Source of the DNA: Humulus lupulus
Taxonomy: Eukaryota > Streptophyta > Magnoliopsida > Rosales > Cannabaceae
Length of the DNA: 64,000 nucleotides
Direction of reading: 5' to 3'
Assembly: GCF_963169125.1 (NCBI RefSeq)
Contig: NC_084797.1
Location: 86,955,868-87,019,867 of the forward strand
In this document: one piece after another, positions 23,304 through 34,005 of the stretch
How positions within the stretch are numbered: position 1 is the stretch's first letter
Layout of the letters: the number at the start of each line of letters is the position of its first letter
Notes under the pieces: model-generated
The model's database searches: none
Seen by the model: only the letters and a program-made list of their open reading frames with translations
What the model was told of the DNA's origin: nothing
Position numbers and translations under genes: made by a program

Positions 23304-23771
23304 CTAAAAATCGGGATCTTCTACATCCGATCCGTCATCTAACATATCATCATCTTTAGCCTCATAGTCATCATTATCATGAGCATCAAAATGCCCTCTA
23401 GGAAGGTTTGTGAGAATCCTATTCTTTTGCTCCTTGGTGAATTGAAATTCAAATTTTGCGGTGAACCTAACTAAGAGGAAATAGTATCTCATTGCTAATG
23501 GTGATTCATCCTCATCATTCATTTCTTCCCATATTTCTTCTAAGGCTGCTATTACAGGATGGAAATCTTTAAACAACCTAATCACTAATACATATTGTTC
23601 TGTTGATCTTAGCATTATTTGTTTAGCCTCTTGAAGGCCACCTATTGCTTGGTGAAACAAAAGCAACCTTCGTGTAATCCTTTCTAAGGCTCCTACGGTG
23701 TTTCTTGGCTCCCTTATTCTTTTTAAGGCCTTAATGGCTCGGATATCTTGGTAGGTTAAAGCTCCATTCAT
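23304..23771 (-). CDS. ORF1: conserved pre-gag protein of unknown function (element B)
   Basis: 155 codons from the ATG at 23771, the start shared with element A. The frame is open for seven codons further upstream (to 23792), but that region is the predicted intron. It lies 151 nt after the PBS. The basic first half, hydrophobic middle and D/E-rich tail are as in A; 15 of 155 residues differ and no gaps exist. No known domain is recognised. Its presence in an intact, young element together with intact gag-pol argues that it is a working part of this family. Confidence 0.75.
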   Translation of the reverse strand: MNGALTYQDIRAIKALKRIREPRNTVGALERITRRLLLFHQAIGGLQEAKQIMLRSTEQYVLVIRLFKDFHPVIAALEEIWEEMNDEDESPLAMRYYFLLVRFTAKFEFQFTKEQKNRILTNLPRGHFDAHDNDDYEAKDDDMLDDGSDVEDPDF

Positions 23772-23777
23772 TTTTAA

Positions 23778-23845
23778 CTGAAACATAAACACTAAAGTTG
23801 TTAGCTATACACATAGACAAAGTAACTTGTAACTTAAACACTTAC
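23778..23845 (-). other. predicted leader intron upstream of ORF1 (element B)
   Basis: On the minus strand CGCCAA/GTAAGTG opens at 23845 and TTTATGTTTCAG closes at 23778. The intron is 68 nt and ends 6 nt before the ORF1 ATG. Position and borders match element A while the intron interior differs. Confidence 0.5.
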
Positions 23846-23911
23846 TTGGCGGTCCGATTCGGAGCTTTGAGCATATGTATCGAGGAGAACTTCATGCGAA
23901 GGAACCGTTTG

Positions 23912-23922
23912 CTCTGATACCA
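23912..23922 (-). promoter_or_regulatory. primer binding site of element B
   Basis: TGGTATCAGAG on the minus strand, two bases after the 5' LTR end; matches initiator tRNA-Met. Confidence 0.92.
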
Positions 23923-23924
23923 AC

Positions 23925-25834
23925 TGTAATGACCCACTAATCTAGACTAATTGGACCATTATCGAAACTATACATAAAAACTTACATTTTACGAAAATAC
24001 CATAATTTATTGAGTAACTTGAAAATAAGAGTTATTTACAAAAAAAACGAATACTAAGAAGGATTTTGGGATCCCATTGTCTTTAAAACAAAATAAGATT
24101 TAAAATAAAAGACATTACATAATAATGCGGAAAATACATGTAAAACCATAAAAAAACATAAAAGGAGACTACATCCTCGAATCGATAACGCTCGGCCCCT
24201 TGACTCCATTCATCATCGATACACATTCTCCAAGCGTCACGAATCTTTCCGCCTCTAAACTTATTTTCCTGCACATAAACAGAAAGGAGTGAGCCTAATG
24301 CCCAGTAAGGAAAATCTAACACAAAGTCACATACATAATTTCATAAGGAAACATAAAGACTTAACATAATACATATAACATACACTTATTATAATGGCCA
24401 TTATTACTTGGGGTCCCATAGACTAAACAAGCATATGCCCATGGGGTTAATGGGGTCCTACTAGCTAAGTAGGTCATATGCCCATAACCCATTTGGGGTC
24501 TTGTTAGTCATATGGGTCATATGCCCAAGCCTACATACACATATACATATCATAACACTTTTAATAACATAAACATATAGATAACATATAACATATTAAT
24601 TCTAGCCTATTTTCCTTACCAAAGTTACCGGGATAAAATGGACTGAGTTAGGACTTTTGGAACACTCCTAAAACCACAATGAACAAGGGTGAGTCTAAAG
24701 AAAGGAGATGAAATGAAAGAGAATAGGAAGACTAAACCATTAAACGAAAATATGCTTACCACCACTTAAGTGCTTAAGAACTTGGATTCCCTAACCAAAA
24801 TAAGAATAAGGTTAGGGGACCGAGTAGAAGGTTTTGAGAAAAGAAATAACATAGAATACAGAAAGGACTAGAGTTTTGGGTTTACCTCAAAGATTGCAAG
24901 ATCAATCTAACATCCACCGAAATACTATAGCACTCACTTACTTCCCAAGTGTTTGATAAGCTTATGATGTTTAAGCTTATAGTTTTTCCCCAAACCAAGT
25001 GTTTACACTCTCTCACTCACTTAACACTAGCAGCCTCTGAACTTAGAGCAAATGGTGAATAATGGCTGGGTACTAGGTCCTATTTATAGAGTTTGGGAAT
25101 GAAAATATCTTGATTTTACTTGAATAAAAATAATGGCTTTTTAGGTGAAAATCATTTGAATAATCGTTCAGCAGAGGCTGAAGACTCGTTCAGAAGATGC
25201 TGGACTGTTGAAGGAGTTTGAATGGCTGAAGGGAAAAGAATTCAAATGAATTTGAAAACATGCTGGTGGAGGCGATATATCGCCCCCTATAGGCGATATA
25301 TCGCCTGGACCTTTGTTCCCGAGGCGACCGTGCATCGATTCGTGTTTTCCGTATCTACGTGCTGCGACATATCGCCCCCTATAGCTGCGATATATCGGCA
25401 TACGCAGAATATTTAAACACGAGTTTACACATTTTTAGCTAAGTTTGAATGGACTAAACAGCCTTGACTAAGCCCTCAACGTGCTCAAAGCTACTGACTG
25501 ACCCTATACATTCAAACTTTTACCCTTATTTAATTTAATCCTCAAAAATACTTAATCCTTAATTACCATTCAAAACATGTGCTTAAAATCCTATTGGTTG
25601 ATGTCTAAACCTTATAATATACTAATATAATCCTTAATATCAGTCACATTAATCAAACCTTAGGTTATACTTAATATTCTTAAACTATAGGTTAAACTTA
25701 GAAAATCTATAAGTACTACTATGAGTGTCCAAATAACTCCCGGTCTGAACCAAAAATCCAAAGTAACAATGATAACACTAAACATACTATAATACTACTA
25801 AACAATTAGCTAAGTAAAGTTCTTGGACTCTACA
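23925..25834 (-). repeat. 5' LTR of element B
   Basis: 1910 bp, almost identical to 16203-18112. TATAAATA on the minus strand at 25081-25088 is the likely promoter of the genomic RNA. The palindrome module is at about 25269-25400. GTTGG follows at 25835-25839. Confidence 0.96.
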
Positions 25835-26074
25835 GTTGGAACCAAAACCTCATGCGCCCCTACAACAGTTTCTACCGTACAAAAGTCTCTACCCTAAGCA
25901 CAAAATTAAACAAGGAACTCAGCAGAAAAGGAAAGAAGAATTCTACAATTATTACAATGAAGGCCCTGCGGACCAGGCATCTGTAATGTTCCCACAATTA
26001 AAAAAGAGTACAGGAAGCTTCGCCCCAAAGGAAAATAAAAAAAAAATTATACATACACAAAGGATAAGACCCCT

Positions 26075-29000
26075 TCAAGCACTGGGGGTGGCAGCGGCAG
26101 CGGCTTCCACGACCGGGACCTCGGAGACAGCAGTTTCAGCTAGGCCTGGCAGAGTCGGCTCGTTGGAAGGTGGAACTTCATCACTGGCAGGTTCAGAGGT
26201 CCCCGCCTCTTCGGGATCTTCTGCCTCAGGGGCTCCAGCAGGCTCATCGATGTTATAAGTCTGGACGTACACCTCTGGGCTTTGATCCCACACCTGTATC
26301 TTTTCCCTCATGGCGGCGGCGTCCTCTCCCAGGTAGCCTACTACCTCCGGATTTATTTTCCAAAGTTGGTGCATGAGGACCACGTGGGATAGATTAATCG
26401 TTCTATTCAGCACCACCTCGGCATCTTCCTTCTCCTTCAAGCGCTCCGCCTCAGAGGTCGCCAGCTTTGCCTCCGCGACAGCCAATTGAGCCCTCAGTTT
26501 TTCCAGCTTGGCCTTGGATGCATCCCGCTCTCCCTTAAGGGAATCAATCTGCTTGCGCTGCACCTTATTTTGATCCAGCAAGGATTTCTTCTCGGTCACA
26601 TGCCCCCTGACAGTGAATTGCAAGGCTCCAATCTGTTTATCCTTCTCAGCGAGCCCCAACTCCTGCATAGACGCGAGATCCTTGCTCCTCTTGTGATCTT
26701 GCTCCTCCTCGTGCAGCCTATTCTGAAGAGTGGCATATTCCTCGTTCTGCTTAAGGAGGAGATTATTTTTCGAGTGCAAGCGGGCATCCAGGGTATCCTT
26801 CTCCTCCCTGGCCTGGGATAGCTCTTCCTGGAGCTTGGAGTTTTTGGCCTTCAAGTCATCCGACCGCCGCTTGAACTCATTCTCCGCACTGGCCCGGTAC
26901 TCTTAATATTTGGCAAGATATTTCTTGTCCGCCTCTTCTTCAGCCTTGCGCCGGGCCTGGTTAATCTTCTCCACAGCCTCCCCCTTTATGCTCTCGACCT
27001 GTTGGGTCAGTTTCTGCTTCTCCGCCTCCAAGGCCTGGCGAGCCACCTGGATCTCCTCCAGCTGAACCAGAACTGCACCCACCTCCCGGAACGAGCGTTC
27101 CACGATGAGAGAGGCCTGCAAGGGAAGACAACAGAATGAGTTAAGCAGAACCAAATGTACTAAGACAAATGATCCCAGAACACAACAACTGACAGCTTAC
27201 CCCAGAAAGTTGATGCTTTGCGGCATGTGTCAGCAACAGCGGGACCTTACTGCTACTGATGGCCCATTTCTCAGAATTGAGCTCGCACAAGCTCAGGGCC
27301 ATGTCCTCCATCATCTCCGCTCCGAACGGCGCCAATGCACGTCCGAGCCTAGGCACCAGCCTCTTCTCCAAGGCTGGGCCATCCAAAACCGCTCCAGCCG
27401 AGTGAAGGGATCTCACCCCTTCTGCCAGCTCAGCTCTTTTCACGGCAGACAGGTTGTCTGCCCTTCCCTGAATAACAGCCTTCTCGGCCTCCAACCGCCT
27501 CTTCAAAAAATTATCAGCTCGTCTTACACCCTCCAGGAGGGCAGCGGGGAAACGGGTTGGTTTCTGAGGGAAGTGGAACTTCAGGCTAGGCTGAGGAAGG
27601 CTTGTTTGTTGAGAAAGTGGAAGAGAAGGAGAAGAAGGAGACCCCGAAAGGGTGGACTCCCTTTGGACTGGAGGAGGAGGTAGACGGGGTATTAGGGACG
27701 GTAGCGAAGACACTACCGCCCCGGTTTGGTGTTGCTACTGATGTTGCTGTTGTTTTTGCTGCTGCTATGGCGGTGTTGATTGTCTTTATTGTTGTTGTTG
27801 TTGTTGTTGCTGTTGCTTTTGCTGTTGGGGTTGTGTTTGCTGCTGGGTGGGGGTAGTCTGGCGGGGACTGCGCGCAGCCCGGAGGTCTCCATCACCTCCG
27901 GGAGAAGAATGTCTAAGGTGTTTCTTCTTGTCGCCCTCAGCCTCTCCTCCGGGGCGCTTGCTCACCCCGGCCATCTTCGTGGGGAACACAAGACCTTCCC
28001 CCTCGCTGCTACTACTCGAGACCACCATGTTCTCGGAAGGCCCCTTGACAGGAGGCTTCTCCACCACGGGCACGATTGCCCTCTCCACCACCAGAGACCC
28101 TTGCGCCTCGCCACTTGTCTTCTTGGGTGTGGCAGCTTTACCTCCCCTACCAGCTCCGGCCTTTTGTCCTTTCCCCTTGGCCGGGTCTTGGCTGGTGGCG
28201 GCCTTCTTGATAAGTGAGGTAGCTCTCCCCAACATCTTTGCCTCGGGATGTTCTGCAAGAAATGTACGAAGCAAGGTTAACCAACCAGCAAGCGATGTGA
28301 AAAAAGATAAGCAGAAAACAAAACAAGCCACAACATAAAAGCACAAACAAGTCCACCAGCAGGGAACAAGAAACAAAAAAGAGAAAAGTTTGAAAAGGAC
28401 GACCATGCACGAGAAACGTGGATGGCCTTCCCCGAGCAAAACAAGACACCGCTTCCTGCTCCAGGAAGCTCCCGTACTCCTTGAAGTCCGGGAATGACAT
28501 GCTGAGGGAAGAAGGGTCAACCATGGTGACACCTTCTGGCAGACTACCGTCACTCAAACACCCGAGGAGCTCATCTACCCTATCGCAATATCTGTCAAAG
28601 GGTATCCTACGCGGATCTAGCCTAAGGAAACGGGGATCGAACCCCATCTGAGAAGTCTGGGAAACCTCAGACAGGCTGGGGGTGTGGATCAATCGAAAGC
28701 TAGTCTTACCTTTCCCGGAGGTACCAGCTCCAGGAGTCCCTTCATTGGGGTAAGCTGCGGCGTGGCGAGCCTCGATTTCTTCTTCCTCCGATTGGGGGTC
28801 GGGGAACCTCTCCGCCCAACTGAGGGATAAATTATTCTCGTCCTGGGCCGCCTGGCAGATCACCTTGGACAGCTTCAGGGCAATCTGCTCCCGGACGTCA
28901 GCTGACACCTGACTTTGCCCCCTGCCACTCACTGGCTCAATATTTTGGAAATAGGCGAGTAGCCCATACTCCCTCAAAGATTCGGTGGTCACAAGTCCTT

Positions 29001-29859
29001 CCACCTTCAGCTCTTCCTCCGAGAGCCCCTCGTAGAAGTTTGACCTCCTTATCATCTCCGCACAGCGAGGTGTCCGCGGGACGGCTTCTGCAAAATCCAA
29101 ACACGAGTGTTAGAGATCCTCCCGGAAGGCAAACCAAACGTAAAGAAACAAAGTTAGAAAAGAGAGGAAGGAGCACTTACCAGGGACTTTGAAGTCCAAA
29201 GATAGAGCTGGCACCCTCTTCAATGGGAAGCCAGTCGTCAGGAACCAGTACTCCCAGAGATCTGGAACCCTCGCGGTATGACATGTGGGGCACATCACGT
29301 CCGGATACCTCTCCAGCCTATAAAACCTCACCTTGTCTGCATGACCTCTCATGGGCTGAGACTTCAGCCCATAGAAGTATAGCACCTCCTCCGGGGTAGG
29401 GGCCTCCAGGTCCCGGGACTTGCAAAAGATATACCACCCCGCTAGAAGCTTGTAGCTGGGGGGAATCAACTGGAAGGGGGAAATCCCCGCCTTCACGCAG
29501 AAGTTGGCAAAATAACTTCTTAGGGGCAAGTGTGCCCCACACACTATGTGTGCCCAGCTCCAGGCACCAAAACCCTCGTGACTCTGGCTGGCAGACTCAC
29601 CCAGCACTGACAGACGGTGCCACATCAGGCCTGGGATGTTCTTCAGGCCTGCCTTTGAGGAATACAGCTCCAGCATGCCGTAGTTCCTGAACAGGTTCGG
29701 CTTCTGGTCCATCTCCCAGATGGGACTGTTGATAGTCGGTGGGCTAGCCGCGGCCACCTTAGCCTTTGCTTTCCCCTTTGCGCCGACAACAGGGGAACCT
29801 TGCTCCTGGGCAGATTCAGCCTCTACCGCAGCGATGATTTGTTCCTTTGAGGTGTTCAT
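26075..29859 (-). pseudogene. antisense spliced gene of fragment I (Transposase_28-like head, Q-rich linker, coiled-coil tail)
   Basis: Four exons can be drawn on the minus strand with consistent phases: 29859-29181, 29087-28404, 28252-27201 and 27115-26075, joined by GT-AG introns of 91, 151 and 85 nt; together 1152 codons. Exon 1 starts MNTSKEQ and carries a region (WSWAHIV...GAHLPLRSYF...LAGWYIFC) typical of the plant putative gypsy-type transposon domain. Exon 3 is K-, S- and Q-rich, with a polyglutamine run. Exon 4 is a long coiled coil (LQEELSQAREEKD...) with an acidic, A/P-rich end. Four in-frame stops break it: three in the Q tract (about 27714-27788) and one at 26903, all explainable as C-to-T in Gln codons. 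It faces against the LTR, as described for extra antisense ORFs of Tat elements. The donor of exon 2 (GTCGTC) is the weakest junction. Confidence 0.7.
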
Positions 29860-29860
29860 C

Positions 29861-30329
29861 ACTGAGAAAAAGAAACAAAGAAGAAAACACTCCAAGCAGT
29901 CAGCACCCTTGTCATACCCTAACGGTATTAAAGGCGTCGGGGAGACCCTCCCCGAAAACTGCTTGGAGAGGCTTCCACCGAGCTTGCCGAGGGGTTGGCA
30001 CCATGCCACCCGGAGGACAGCAAGGAACCAGATTCAAACTTCGAGCCTAAGCCCGCCGAGAGAAGTGTTTTCCCAGGGGAAGACACCCTAAAGGCGTTCA
30101 CGCTTATGCCCTAAAATAACAAACCAGAACAGCACAAGCAGACGAGAAACAACTTTCCAAAAGCAAATCGTCAAAGCATGCAAAGAAATGACTTATTGAC
30201 TCACACCAGTCACGTGCCTATCAAAGCCCTATTCACGCATGCATAAAGATGACACCGACAGAAAACTCAACCCTAACAACTACCAACAATCTGAGGTTTA
30301 GAAGGAAAAAGCAAAGTAAAAATACTTAC
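29861..30329 (-). other. predicted 5' UTR intron of the antisense gene
   Basis: A strong donor (ACCA/GTAAGTATTT) opens at 30329 on the minus strand and a pyrimidine-rich acceptor ending TTTTTCTCAG closes at 29861, two bases before the ATG. Other donors in the leader (for example TTG/GTAAGG near 30484) suggest additional leader introns. Confidence 0.45.
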
Positions 30330-30611
30330 TGGTATTCGGGTAGTTGAAGATTGAGGGAGTAACTGGGTCACTGCACCGCACGAACATGTGAAGTAAAGGC
30401 TGCAAAGACAAGCAACGATTCAAACCTAGAACTTCGGCGAACAAACCTACTGCCAAATCGAAAGAAAAGTTTATGGATTCCTTACCAAAAGAAGTGGCGA
30501 ATTCGAAGGAATGGAAGCTTGGAAGCTTGAGAGTTCGAAGATTTGGGAATCTGAGAATCTGAAAGCTCGAGAATTTGAAAGCGTGAAGAGGAAGAAGGGT
30601 CCGTTCCCTCG

Positions 30612-30620
30612 TTTTTATAG
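30612..30620 (-). promoter_or_regulatory. candidate TATA box of the antisense gene
   Basis: CTATAAAAA on the minus strand, about 750 bp upstream of the predicted ATG and outside the LTR. It implies that the antisense gene has its own promoter inside the element. The 300 bp beyond it (30790-31069) shows no gene. Confidence 0.45.
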
Positions 30621-31069
30621 CAGGAACGAAGTCATTTCGAATTCCACAAATGGACGGTTCCGATCTTCCCATACCGCATGCATCAGATCCGACGGCTGGG
30701 GATGAAGTGGCGGTCCCATTTATGACTCCTCGGATGGGAATAAAGTATTTATTTCCCATCATTGTACCATCTCGGGCCCGGTGTACCATTAAATACCATC
30801 AAATCACTGCGCAGATGCCTGACGCACGCACACTCAGCCAGTCGCCTCACGCACACGTCTTGGTCACAGAGCCATTCCCTGCATAACGCGTGGCCCTTGC
30901 CACACTTGAGTACTTGAGTTCAAACAGAAGAAATTTCTTTTTTTTTGTACTAACACTCAGACGGGAAAAAGGAACCCTTCCAGGAGCACAGGAGGTGACC
31001 CCTCGCCTAATCTAGAGACCAGAACACCCGGAGGACTGTACAAGCTCCCGGACCTCTCAAGCTCCGTAA

Positions 31070-31083
31070 CCTTGGGGGGTAAA
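31070..31083 (+). promoter_or_regulatory. polypurine tract of fragment I
   Basis: A G-rich purine run (TTGGGGGGTAAA) ends directly at the TG of the LTR. Confidence 0.7.
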
Positions 31084-31964
31084 TGTTATCCAGATTTCCG
31101 GATAGCGTTTAGATGGATAGCCTCGGGGAAGCAGAATTATCAAAGTCTTTCACGAAGAATGACCAGGGCTCGCGGATGGACAGAAAGGCTTCGCCTCACC
31201 CGTTTAGTGTCCAGCACACTCTTTCAAGCAACCGCGACCCGGAAGCTCGTCAATTCTCCCGGACTCCCAAAGGGATATCCTTCGGGGAAGGTCCTTCCAG
31301 GAGAAGCTCTTCAGGTTACCTTCGCGGATACAGTTCCGTGCCTCGCATGGAAGAAGACCAAGCGGTCGAGTCACGTAGGAGGCATAGTTGGAATGATACT
31401 CACTTGACACAGGATCCCGCCTGACAGGTCGAGGCCGCACACATCCCAGCATGCCTAAAAGTGCCTTTTCGCCTACTGTACCGCTGACAACCTGGAAAAG
31501 ACCGCTGCCTTTTGACATTCCCCATATTTTCATGTAATTATACCTACGTAGAGCCTTGTAGCCATGCTACTAGGGTAATGGTATCCCCTATTTACCGCTG
31601 GTGTAATTAAGACTCAGAGGGGCAAAGTAAAACCCTAATCCAAAACCCTAGCTATAAAGACCTCCTCATTTTACAATAGAGGGGGAGGGCCAACAGGTTA
31701 TAGAGCAAGAACTCTGCCAAAATCTCTCTAGCTTCATCTTCTTCAAGAGAACCCGAGAGAAACATTGTGAGTTTGTGAGGTTCTTGTACACCAGCCATTT
31801 TACTGTAATTCTCTACAAGTATAATAACATCGACTCGTGGACTAGGGCTCGTTAATGCCTGAACCACGTAAAAAACCTGTTTGTCTATTTATATTTCTGC
31901 ACTTCTACAGTTCTTATCTTTTTATTATTTTGGTTGTATTCGTTTCCGAAAAACTCGGTAAACA
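31084..31964 (+). repeat. 3' LTR of fragment I (Tat lineage)
   Basis: 881 bp, TGTTATCC...CGGTAAACA, with a TATA box at 31653 (CTATAAAG). Its last ~130 bp resemble the end of the LTR of element H (38546 onward, opposite strand): both contain GACTCGTGGACTA, GGCTC(G/A)TTAA and AAAAACTCGGTAAACA. The 5 bp after it are GTGGC; the matching left copy is not in the window because the 5' end is lost. Confidence 0.8.
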
Positions 31965-32520
31965 GTGGCTATTACTATAATTATATGTTAAATTATTTTT
32001 TTATATGTTATTATATTTTTTGTGTGTAAAGGTTATATTAAATATTAATATGTTACTTTTCAGAGGGAAATATAAGTTTTAAACGTTTTTTGTTTTCTTT
32101 TTTAATGGCAGCAGGGATTTTTTAATAAAATTATGTTAGATTTTAACAATCCCAACCTCTAGATCTATGTTTTTTATTTATGTATTGTTAGCATTATTTG
32201 TTTGAGTATTATTTAATATTGATAGTTAATCTAATCAATCCATCTTATTGATGCTTGTAGGTTTCTTTCATAGTTCTCTCTACTCACTGTTTTATTGTTT
32301 TACTATTTTATATTTTGTGTTTGGTTATTGGTTTTAACATTTATTAGCATAACAATTAATGGTTTTATTTCTCTATTTACTATTGGATTGTGATACTATT
32401 TTAAACTCACTAAATTCATAAACTAAAAACATTTAAAATATTTTTACTCACATAGCATAATATAGAAATTAATAACTGAATTTGTATACGATTGATAGAG
32501 TAAATCATAACAGAATTTAC

Positions 32521-32871
32521 CTTGTGTTTTGTTGAAGTTGAATTACTTTTGTGTGTCGATTTACCTTGGAACTTTGCGTAGATTGACTACCTGATTTTAG
32601 AAAAAAAATGGAAAATGGTTAGTAAATCAATGATGTATGATTATGAAGAATTTGAGACTTAATTTTGTGTCTATAAGATGAATATAGTAAATCATAACCG
32701 AATTTGTGTTTTGTTGAAGTTGAATTATTTTTGTGTGTCGATTTACCATGGAACTTTGCATAGATTGACCACCACCTAATGAATTAGTATAAGATGCTAT
32801 CTTGTATTTTGTTGAAGTTGAATTACTTTTGTGTGTCGATATACCTTGGAACTTTGCGTAGATTGACCACC
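32521..32871 (+). repeat. three copies of a ~66-bp repeat
   Basis: TTTTGTTGAAGTTGAATTA, TTTGTGTGTCGAT and GGAACTTTGC recur in order starting at about 32521, 32703 and 32801. Flanking sequence (ATAGTAAATCATAACxGAATTT before, GAGAAAAAAATGG after) is partly shared too. Spacing is uneven (182 and 98 bp), so it is a broken tandem duplication. Confidence 0.7.
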
Positions 32872-33940
32872 TGATTTGAGAAAAAAATGGTTAATAAATC
32901 AATGATGAATGTACATAAAGAAAAATTTGAGACATAATTTTGTGTAGAAAAAAATTATTTACTTTGATTATATTTTCTTGTTGAAGTCTAGGCCTACAAT
33001 TTACTTAGAATGGATACTGTTTTTGAGAGAGAAAAGTTCTACGATTATAAAAATAATTGATATGTAACTCTTACATAAGAGTACTATTAAATTAGAGATA
33101 TTATTTTTTTTAAAAATTGAACTTAATATTTTTTTGAAAAGATCTCAACAAAATGATTAAACACATGACTATATTAACTGACGTTTTTTCCAAATAAAAA
33201 AATAAGCCCTAAAAAATATGACAGTATTGAAGGGATCAGTTTTTTACTATTTTAAATAAAAGCTTTAAAGTTTGAAATTCTAAATAAAAAAATCAAGTTC
33301 AAGATTTTTTCTAATCTGTTAATAGATTTTTATCCCGTTAACCAAAATAATGGTGTTAACAGACATTTTATCACGTTAACCAAAAAATTGCATTAAAAGA
33401 AATTCAACACGTTAACCCAAAAAATTCCTTACACAGTTATTAATTTTTTTATTCAATTAAAATAAAACTGTTAAAGTTCACGTCACTTTATTAAAATCTA
33501 TTAAACTTGACAGAATTTTCAAATAACTCTGTTAAAACCAAAAATTGTTGGAAAAGAGATATATATATATATGTTCACATTAATCTGTTTAGGCATTGTC
33601 TTTTATGTTACTCATTTATTGCTGATAGAGAGAGGTTTTGAGTTTTTTTTTCTTCGTGGGTCAAAATTCAGATCTTTTGTGGGAAATTGGATGGGAATTC
33701 TATTAGTTTCTTAAAACTTGGGGCTCAACTAGTTAATTTGACATTTCTTCATCTGTTTTCTACTTCTTCTTTCTATCTATGCAATGGAACAAGCGAGTGA
33801 GTATTTGGTAGCTTGGCTTTTAAGAAAGCTGATTTTAGGTGTGAAGTAGGAAGAGAATGATAGGCATGAAGTCCTCTGTTCTTCAATCGACATCTCACTC
33901 TTTCTATATTCTCTTTTATGCATCGGCACCTTTGCAGATA

Positions 33941-34005
33941 AAGAAAAATGTTAAGGAAAATGAGTTTGGTAGTTCCATGGAAGCATCAAATTGTGTCAAA
34001 CAGGT
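33941..34005 (+). other. exon-like segment in the background element
   Basis: CACCTTTGCAG precedes and GTATGA follows a 66-bp open stretch that reads IKKNVKENEFGSSMEASNCVKQ when split at those borders (first and last halves only shown here as one short peptide). It could be an exon of a CACTA accessory gene or of a captured host gene. No family is recognised. The remaining 34010-35700 shows nothing else that can be named. Confidence 0.2.

Larger units (their letters stand above)
16203..25834 (-). mobile_element. element B: intact, young Tekay/Del-like chromovirus
   Basis: A complete 9.6-kb element in minus orientation with a 5-bp GTTGG duplication, two 1910-bp LTRs, PBS, leader intron, ORF1, hairpin, one uninterrupted 1542-codon gag-pol and a polypurine tract. 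Only two LTR differences were spotted by eye (near 17700/25422 and 17770/25492), about 0.1%, which at 7e-9 to 1.3e-8 per site per year means roughly 0.04-0.08 million years. All catalytic motifs are present, so it may be autonomous and recently active. Confidence 0.96.
13395..31964 (+). mobile_element. fragment I: 3' part of a Tat-lineage Ty3/gypsy element, with two nested insertions
   Basis: Without the solo LTR and element B, about 7.0 kb remain: a degenerate 69-bp tandem array, a spacer, an antisense spliced gene (26075-29859), a polypurine tract and a 3' LTR (31084-31964). A variable repeat-rich 3' region and an antisense extra ORF with a putative gypsy-type transposon domain (Pfam Transposase_28-like) are known features of Tat-lineage elements. 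The 5' LTR, gag and pol are missing, so the left limit is a composition boundary, not a proven terminus. Confidence 0.7.

Noticed and set aside
25836..28338. Plus-strand ORFs opposite the antisense gene of fragment I (for example 27105-27683 and 27847-28338)
   Set aside because: The minus strand has splice-phase-consistent exons with coiled-coil and domain-like protein; the plus-strand frames are low-complexity shadows of these.
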